NCBI GenBank assembly: GCA_900128395.1
Contig: LT650049.1
Coordinates: 1-10,016 of the forward strand
Source of the DNA: Stramenopiles sp. TOSAG23-2
Taxonomy: Eukaryota > Sar
DNA length: 10,016 bases
Direction of reading: 5' to 3'
Position numbers and translations under genes: made by a program. Of this stretch, positions 6,121-10,016 are shown piece after piece (position 1 is the first letter of the stretch; each line of letters begins with the position of its first letter). The notes under the pieces were generated by a model. That model worked only from the letters and a program-made list of their open reading frames with translations. It ran no database searches and had not been told where the DNA came from.

Positions 6121-7361
6121 TACAATCTAAGAAAAAGATAATGAATAAATTATTACAAAAACAAGTAACATTAAAGAAACGAATATGTGGTACATTTTTT
6201 GCTCGAAATATTACTAATAGCATGTCATCATCTAGTGATGGTAGTCAAGTAATGGAAAACAATATTGAAAATAATAATAATAATTTATATACAATTGATT
6301 TTCGTAGTGATACTGTAACAAAACCAACAAAACAAATGAGAGAAGCTATGGCAAATGCAATTGTTGGAGATGATGTGTTTGGCGACGATCCGACTGTAAA
6401 GTTACTAGAAGATAGGACTGCAGCTTTATTAGGAAAAGAAGCTGCGATTTTTACACCAAGTGGTGTTATGGCAAATCAAATTGCATTAGGTATACACTGT
6501 TCAAGACCTGGAACTGCAACTATCTGTGGAACAAAATCACATATATATTGCTATGAAACTGGTGGTGCATCACAATTATGGGGCATCACTTTGGATACTA
6601 TTCAAAATGAAAAGAATGGACAATTATCTTTATCGAAAATTGAAGAACATATACGAGAAATTGATCCCCATCAGCCTTTAACAACAACAATAGCTTTAGA
6701 ACAAACACAAAATAAATGTGGTGGAACAACGTTAGGTGATACTATTGATGAAGTGCAAAATTATATGTCAGCAGTCAAAGATATCTGTAATGAATATGGG
6801 TTTAGGTTTCATGTTGATGGTGCTAGAATATTAAATGCAGCTGTTAAATTAAGTGTCAATCCAAAAGAATTAGTTTTACCTTGTGATACTGTTAGCATGT
6901 GTTTGTCCAAAGGTGTTGGTGCACCTGTTGGTAGTATATTAGCTGGATCATATGAGATGATAGAAGAGGGAAAACGTATGCGTAAATTATTAGGTGGTGG
7001 GCTACGTCAAAGTGGTGTTTTATGCTCGGCAGCATTGGTGGGATTGGATTTATATGAAGATCAATTTAGCAACGACCATGTAAATGCATATAAATTAGCG
7101 ATTGGGTTAAATAGCATTGATGGCATTGATGTTGATATGGACATGGTACAAACTAATTTAGTTTTTGCAAATATATCAAAAGATTGTATAGATACTGATT
7201 TTTTAAAGGATAAATTACTTGATGAATACAACATATTAATTGCTGGAGATAAATATAATGGTAAGCATCCAACAACACAAAATGTTAGGTTTGTTACTCA
7301 TCGTGGTATTAGAAATGAAGATATTGATGCTGTTGTTGATAAAATCAAATCGTTAGTATAA
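6117..7361 (+). CDS. L-threonine aldolase, PLP-dependent, probably mitochondrial
   Basis: A 414-residue fold-type I PLP enzyme of the low-specificity/L-allo-threonine aldolase family, which splits threonine to glycine and acetaldehyde. Residues 1 to about 35 are basic and free of acidic residues (K5-K7, K11, K15, K20, K21, R22, R30), fitting a mitochondrial presequence. An Asn-rich linker (48-56) precedes the catalytic domain. Family landmarks: FRSDTVTKP at 62-70, [10 protein letters not shown] at 84-93, TPSGVMANQ at 113-121, SHIYCYE at 141-147 with the PLP-stacking His142, His185 in DPH, HVDGAR at 232-237 with the cofactor Asp234, the Schiff-base Lys265 in [21 protein letters not shown] at 292-300 and RFVTHRG at 391-397. 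The common ENTHN block reads EQTQN (195-199). An in-frame stop at 6078-6080 and no ATG between it and 6117 fix the first possible ATG; Met9 and Met36 are alternatives. Nothing suggests inactivation. Confidence 0.95.
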   Translation: MIQSKKKIMNKLLQKQVTLKKRICGTFFARNITNSMSSSSDGSQVMENNIENNNNNLYTIDFRSDTVTKPTKQMREAMANAIVGDDVFGDDPTVKLLEDRTAALLGKEAAIFTPSGVMANQIALGIHCSRPGTATICGTKSHIYCYETGGASQLWGITLDTIQNEKNGQLSLSKIEEHIREIDPHQPLTTTIALEQTQNKCGGTTLGDTIDEVQNYMSAVKDICNEYGFRFHVDGARILNAAVKLSVNPKELVLPCDTVSMCLSKGVGAPVGSILAGSYEMIEEGKRMRKLLGGGLRQSGVLCSAALVGLDLYEDQFSNDHVNAYKLAIGLNSIDGIDVDMDMVQTNLVFANISKDCIDTDFLKDKLLDEYNILIAGDKYNGKHPTTQNVRFVTHRGIRNEDIDAVVDKIKSLV

Positions 7362-7378
7362 CACAGAGATGATGCATG

Positions 7379-7387
7379 GTGTGTATT
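7379..7387 (+). terminator. GT-rich 3' UTR element GTGTGTATT, aldolase copy
   Basis: Identical to the 9-mer at 2981-2989 and, like it, begins 18 bases after the last base of the stop codon. The surrounding bases differ, so this is not a duplicated 3' end; the two genes are unrelated. A function in mRNA 3' processing or stability is inferred from position. Confidence 0.35.
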
Positions 7388-7400
7388 ACGAGAAGAGTGT

Positions 7401-7406
7401 AATAAA
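7401..7406 (+). terminator. AATAAA, possible polyadenylation signal of the aldolase
   Basis: A canonical AATAAA hexamer starts 40 bases after the aldolase stop and 14 bases after the GT-rich element. It is preceded by TGTAA, the signal used by some green algae. In AT-rich DNA such hexamers occur often by chance, and the other four genes have no equally clear copy at this place. Confidence 0.3.
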
Positions 7407-7442
7407 AATGTAAAAAATATCTTTTTCTCTCTATTTATTTTA

Positions 7443-7460
7443 CGTATTCGTATTCGTATT
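7443..7460 (+). repeat. (CGTATT)3 tandem hexamer
   Basis: Three perfect copies of CGTATT begin 82 bases after the aldolase stop, at about the same distance at which the 13-mer with TACGAA/TTCGTA cores follows the two membrane-protein genes. The repeat creates two TTCGTA cores. Any link to the 13-mer is tentative. Confidence 0.6.
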
Positions 7461-7575
7461 TATTAATAATGTACTAACTATTTTATTTTTGTAATTTATT
7501 AAATTAATATTTAAAACATATTTTATTATAAATATCAAATTATTTTTTAATATCTATATAGCCTCTTACTCTCTA

Positions 7576-7588
7576 CGTACTTCGTACC
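7576..7588 (-). repeat. 13-mer GGTACGAAGTACG, copy 2, sense to the 11-TM gene
   Basis: Read on the minus strand this is identical to 3043-3055. It begins 77 bases after the stop of the 7665-9710 gene, beyond that gene's GT run. The flanks of the two copies differ apart from GT-rich sequence upstream, so the shared unit seems to be the 13-mer itself. Confidence 0.5.
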
Positions 7589-7627
7589 GAATATGTACTA
7601 CACAACCCCTCTGAAGATAACACACCG

Positions 7628-7643
7628 CACACACACACACACA
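7628..7643 (-). repeat. (CA)8 tract, GT-rich on the transcribed sense
   Basis: Eight CA units on the plus strand read as (TG)8 in the sense of the 7665-9710 gene, starting 22 bases after its stop codon and followed by CGGTGTGTTATC. Its placement matches the GT-rich elements after three other stops in the window. Confidence 0.85.
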
Positions 7644-7664
7644 AATTGTTCTACACCCTAAACA

Positions 7665-9710
7665 CTACAATGTAACATTCGTACCCGTCGCTGTCGTATT
7701 AATTAAATCGGTACATGGGTTTGCGCTTAAATTATGAAGTGTAAAGGCAAAATATGGATTTTGAGATACATGTATTGCAATCATTATCATCGAATATAAA
7801 ATTGTATCACCTGATTTATATACATGGGATAATACATTTAATGGATCAGTTATATATGTTTTTTCTTCACCTTCATCGTATTCTAATTTTTTTGCGCCTT
7901 CAACCAATGGTTTTGGTATTCGTTGTGAAAACTTTCGAGGAAACTTGGATTCATATTGTGAAATTATTACACAGTATATACATTGCAAAATGCTCCAAAC
8001 TACAACGTACAATATCGTATTCCATTGGAATCCTTTGAAGTAATGATTAAAACTACTTGCATTATACGTCATTGTACAAAATATATAAGCAACAAGAAAT
8101 TGCAAAACACCACTAAAAATATTAATAAAATCAAAATAATTGTACAAACAAGCTTGATCTAAACATGTTTTATAACTACGATATGGCACTAAAGGCCAAC
8201 AATTACCAACATACCACTCCATAAATTTATAATAACGTGGTGAACGAAGTAAAATTTGAAAACCAATTACAAAGGCCATGCTGACTATTGACATGGAAAG
8301 ATATTCCAACCAATTGGTGATCTGTACAAATAATGGGATATAAAAAGCACGTCTTACAAACGAAAAATAAAACATTACGCGTGTTGATAATCGATAAAAT
8401 TTAAAATCATCAAATCTACGATTGTGCTCACCGGTCAATACACCTGGCGTAACCGTTGTTATTTGTGCAACATCTACAATATCTGCGCATAAGCATCCTA
8501 ACCATTCAAACAATATTATAATGCTATGATAAACAATTGTTTGGTATCCTTTTGTTATAGGATCATGAGATGCTGATGCAAACCATGCAATAAATACTGT
8601 CAATGACCAATATGTCACGCCACATATAAAGATAACAAGCATAGTCATGCCCAGTTGCCATTTCTTTTGCATCGTAAAATCATCGGAGATCTTTTCCAAT
8701 TTCTGAGCTATTTCTAATCTAACCTTCGTGCTTAGCTCTAATATTAATTTTTCTTTTTCTACTACAGATGCCTCGATCACCTCCTCCTCACCACTTTTAT
8801 CGACATCAGTAATTTTTGCCTCCTCGTGAGCTTTTACTTCTGCAATATGGTGATCAACAATTTTCTCGTGCATATGCCTGCAAAATGCAGATGCTACGTC
8901 ATGTAATTGCCCATGAAAATGTTCAGCTTTACTAATCTTATTGGATGTATGCTCATATAATGCTTTATAACTTTTAGCAGATTGTACAACTTTATGCGTC
9001 TCTCTAGATGCTTTAGTAATCATTTTAAATAATACCACTGTAACCCATATAAAACTAAGACCGATTCCTAATGCAGCAAATGAATCCCATGCAGCAGCAG
9101 CTAATACGCAATTTTCAAAAAAAAATGAACCAACGACTAAACCGCTCACCCATGCAATCACAATAACAGAAGCTGCAACAAATATTGCTATTGCAAGCTG
9201 GTGTAACTTACTCAAAGGCATAATTGAGTTAAAAAATTGGGTAAAGCATAACGATTGGAATATTGCATATACACTAACATATATTACATACATTCCTATA
9301 TTTTGCTCATTCCATTTTTCATATCCCCATGGATTTAATGGTATTGCTAACCATAAAGCTGTAACTACAGCTGGGAGAACTATTATGAGCGTGTTTGACT
9401 TTGCATCTTGATGGGACCATAATTGTATTTTTGTAGGTAAGACAGTCAAATCATCAAGTGATTGATAAGCTGCCATGACACGCTTCGTATCTTCAGATAT
9501 TGCTTCCGATTTTGTTACGCTTTGACTTAACTTGCTCCATCTTTCTTTTCCTGAGGAGCTTGTGCGTTTTAGTGATGTCACGTTGTTTGGTGTTTGAATT
9601 AATTCTACTTCTACTGAAGTTGACTCCGCAACGATGCCATCTTTATCTAATATATTTTGTTTTGCCTCTTCTTTTAGTTTATTAGTAGAGTTTGAGGAAT
9701 TATCAGCCAT
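7665..9710 (-). CDS. Unrecognised polytopic membrane protein, about 11 TM, 681 aa
   Basis: I do not recognise the family. The ATG has A at -3 and G at +4. A polar, Ser/Thr-rich N-terminus of about 100 residues precedes four hydrophobic segments near 104-125, 137-160, 170-196 and 207-231. A long charged loop (232-350) follows, then segments near 352-378, 388-410, 444-464, 466-488, 528-548, 564-584 and 634-657. Loops at 429-440, 489-515 and 585-610 are rich in Arg/Lys, which by the positive-inside rule puts them and the long loop in the cytosol, with the N-terminus inside and the C-terminus outside. Three N-glycosylation sequons in the last 22 residues (N660, N671, N678) agree with that topology. 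The long loop holds eight His and one Cys within 264-295, then an acidic, coiled-coil-like stretch. This could be a metal-binding or gating loop (inference). A transporter, channel or receptor are all possible. The gene is intact and intronless. Confidence 0.88.
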   Translation of the reverse strand: MADNSSNSTNKLKEEAKQNILDKDGIVAESTSVEVELIQTPNNVTSLKRTSSSGKERWSKLSQSVTKSEAISEDTKRVMAAYQSLDDLTVLPTKIQLWSHQDAKSNTLIIVLPAVVTALWLAIPLNPWGYEKWNEQNIGMYVIYVSVYAIFQSLCFTQFFNSIMPLSKLHQLAIAIFVAASVIVIAWVSGLVVGSFFFENCVLAAAAWDSFAALGIGLSFIWVTVVLFKMITKASRETHKVVQSAKSYKALYEHTSNKISKAEHFHGQLHDVASAFCRHMHEKIVDHHIAEVKAHEEAKITDVDKSGEEEVIEASVVEKEKLILELSTKVRLEIAQKLEKISDDFTMQKKWQLGMTMLVIFICGVTYWSLTVFIAWFASASHDPITKGYQTIVYHSIIILFEWLGCLCADIVDVAQITTVTPGVLTGEHNRRFDDFKFYRLSTRVMFYFSFVRRAFYIPLFVQITNWLEYLSMSIVSMAFVIGFQILLRSPRYYKFMEWYVGNCWPLVPYRSYKTCLDQACLYNYFDFINIFSGVLQFLVAYIFCTMTYNASSFNHYFKGFQWNTILYVVVWSILQCIYCVIISQYESKFPRKFSQRIPKPLVEGAKKLEYDEGEEKTYITDPLNVLSHVYKSGDTILYSMIMIAIHVSQNPYFAFTLHNLSANPCTDLINTTATGTNVTL

Positions 9711-10016
9711 TATTATATTTATTTAATTATATTCTAAATAGAAATATACTGATAATAATGATGCAAATATATATATATATATATACAACTATAGTTTTCA
9801 ATAATATCAGTTAAAACAAACTATATCCACTGATTTAATTATTATAATTATATACCGCCGTGCATGTATATAATGTATACAGTATGAATATTTAGACGTG
9901 CCTCTGATGTAAATATCTCTCTCATGATTATGATTAGCTATCAATCCAGGCCCAATATTAATATTAAGGCGGATTACGTCCTTTCAGTTAAAATCTGTGG
10001 TATTCCAGTGTACATA
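9711..10016 (-). promoter_or_regulatory. Upstream region of the 11-TM protein gene
   Basis: AT-rich DNA upstream of the minus-strand start at 9710. An (AT)9 tract lies 57 bases upstream of the ATG. From about 9890 to the window end the base composition is less AT-biased, which may mean that the edge approaches another gene. I see no start, no recognisable coding sequence and no RNA gene there. Confidence 0.45.
9767..9784. repeat. (AT)9 microsatellite
   Basis: Nine perfect AT units lie 57 to 74 bases upstream of the minus-strand start codon at 9710. It could serve as a TATA-like or melting-prone promoter segment, but simple AT runs are common in this DNA and no TSS is known. Confidence 0.85.

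Larger units (their letters stand above)
7362..7664. other. Second convergent 3' intergenic spacer
   Basis: This spacer lies between the stops of the threonine aldolase (+) and the 11-TM protein gene (-). It holds, for the plus strand, a GTGTGTATT element, an AATAAA and a (CGTATT)3 tandem repeat. For the minus strand it holds a GT run and the second copy of GGTACGAAGTACG. The middle (about 7470-7560) is almost pure A/T. No coding potential or RNA gene is visible. Confidence 0.7.

Noticed and set aside
7656-7662. CCCTAAA, the plant-type telomere repeat unit or telobox.
   Set aside because: It is a single unit with no tandem neighbours, in a 3' flank rather than at a chromosome end.

Overview
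The window looks like nuclear DNA from a unicellular eukaryote with an AT-rich, compact, intron-poor genome. The evidence is as follows. All five coding regions are uninterrupted. One protein has a secretory signal peptide, one has a mitochondrial-type presequence, and one belongs to a family described in eukaryotes (CZIB/DUF866). Every chosen ATG has A at -3, and four of the five have G at +4. Asparagine runs encoded by AAT repeats, and AT, GT and AAT microsatellites, are common. The five stops are TAA or TAG, and the standard code fits. I cannot assign a lineage; a protist or small alga is plausible, but this is inference.

Layout: (1) 1-365, AT-rich upstream DNA with a (GT)12 tract. (2) 366-2963 (+), an 865-residue basic protein with about four membrane segments, not recognised. 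(3) 2964-3322, a convergent 3' spacer. (4) 3323-3850 (-), a CZIB/DUF866-family protein that has lost both family CxxC pairs. (5) 3851-4114, a short tandem spacer. (6) 4115-5767 (-), a secreted S10 serine carboxypeptidase. (7) 5768-6116, a divergent promoter region with AAT/ATT repeats and a tiny upstream ORF. (8) 6117-7361 (+), an L-threonine aldolase with a probable mitochondrial presequence. (9) 7362-7664, a second convergent 3' spacer. (10) 7665-9710 (-), a 681-residue protein with about 11 membrane segments and a histidine-rich cytosolic loop, not recognised. (11) 9711-10016, its upstream region.

No shared pathway links the five genes; this is a set of independent transcription units rather than an operon. 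The most notable non-coding signal lies in the 3' flanks. A GT-rich element follows four of the five stops, and it is the same 9-mer at the same +18 offset after two of them. An identical 13-mer, GGTACGAAGTACG, lies in sense orientation about 80 nt after the stops of the two unrelated membrane-protein genes. I see no tRNA, rRNA, CRISPR array, transposase or insertion sequence.
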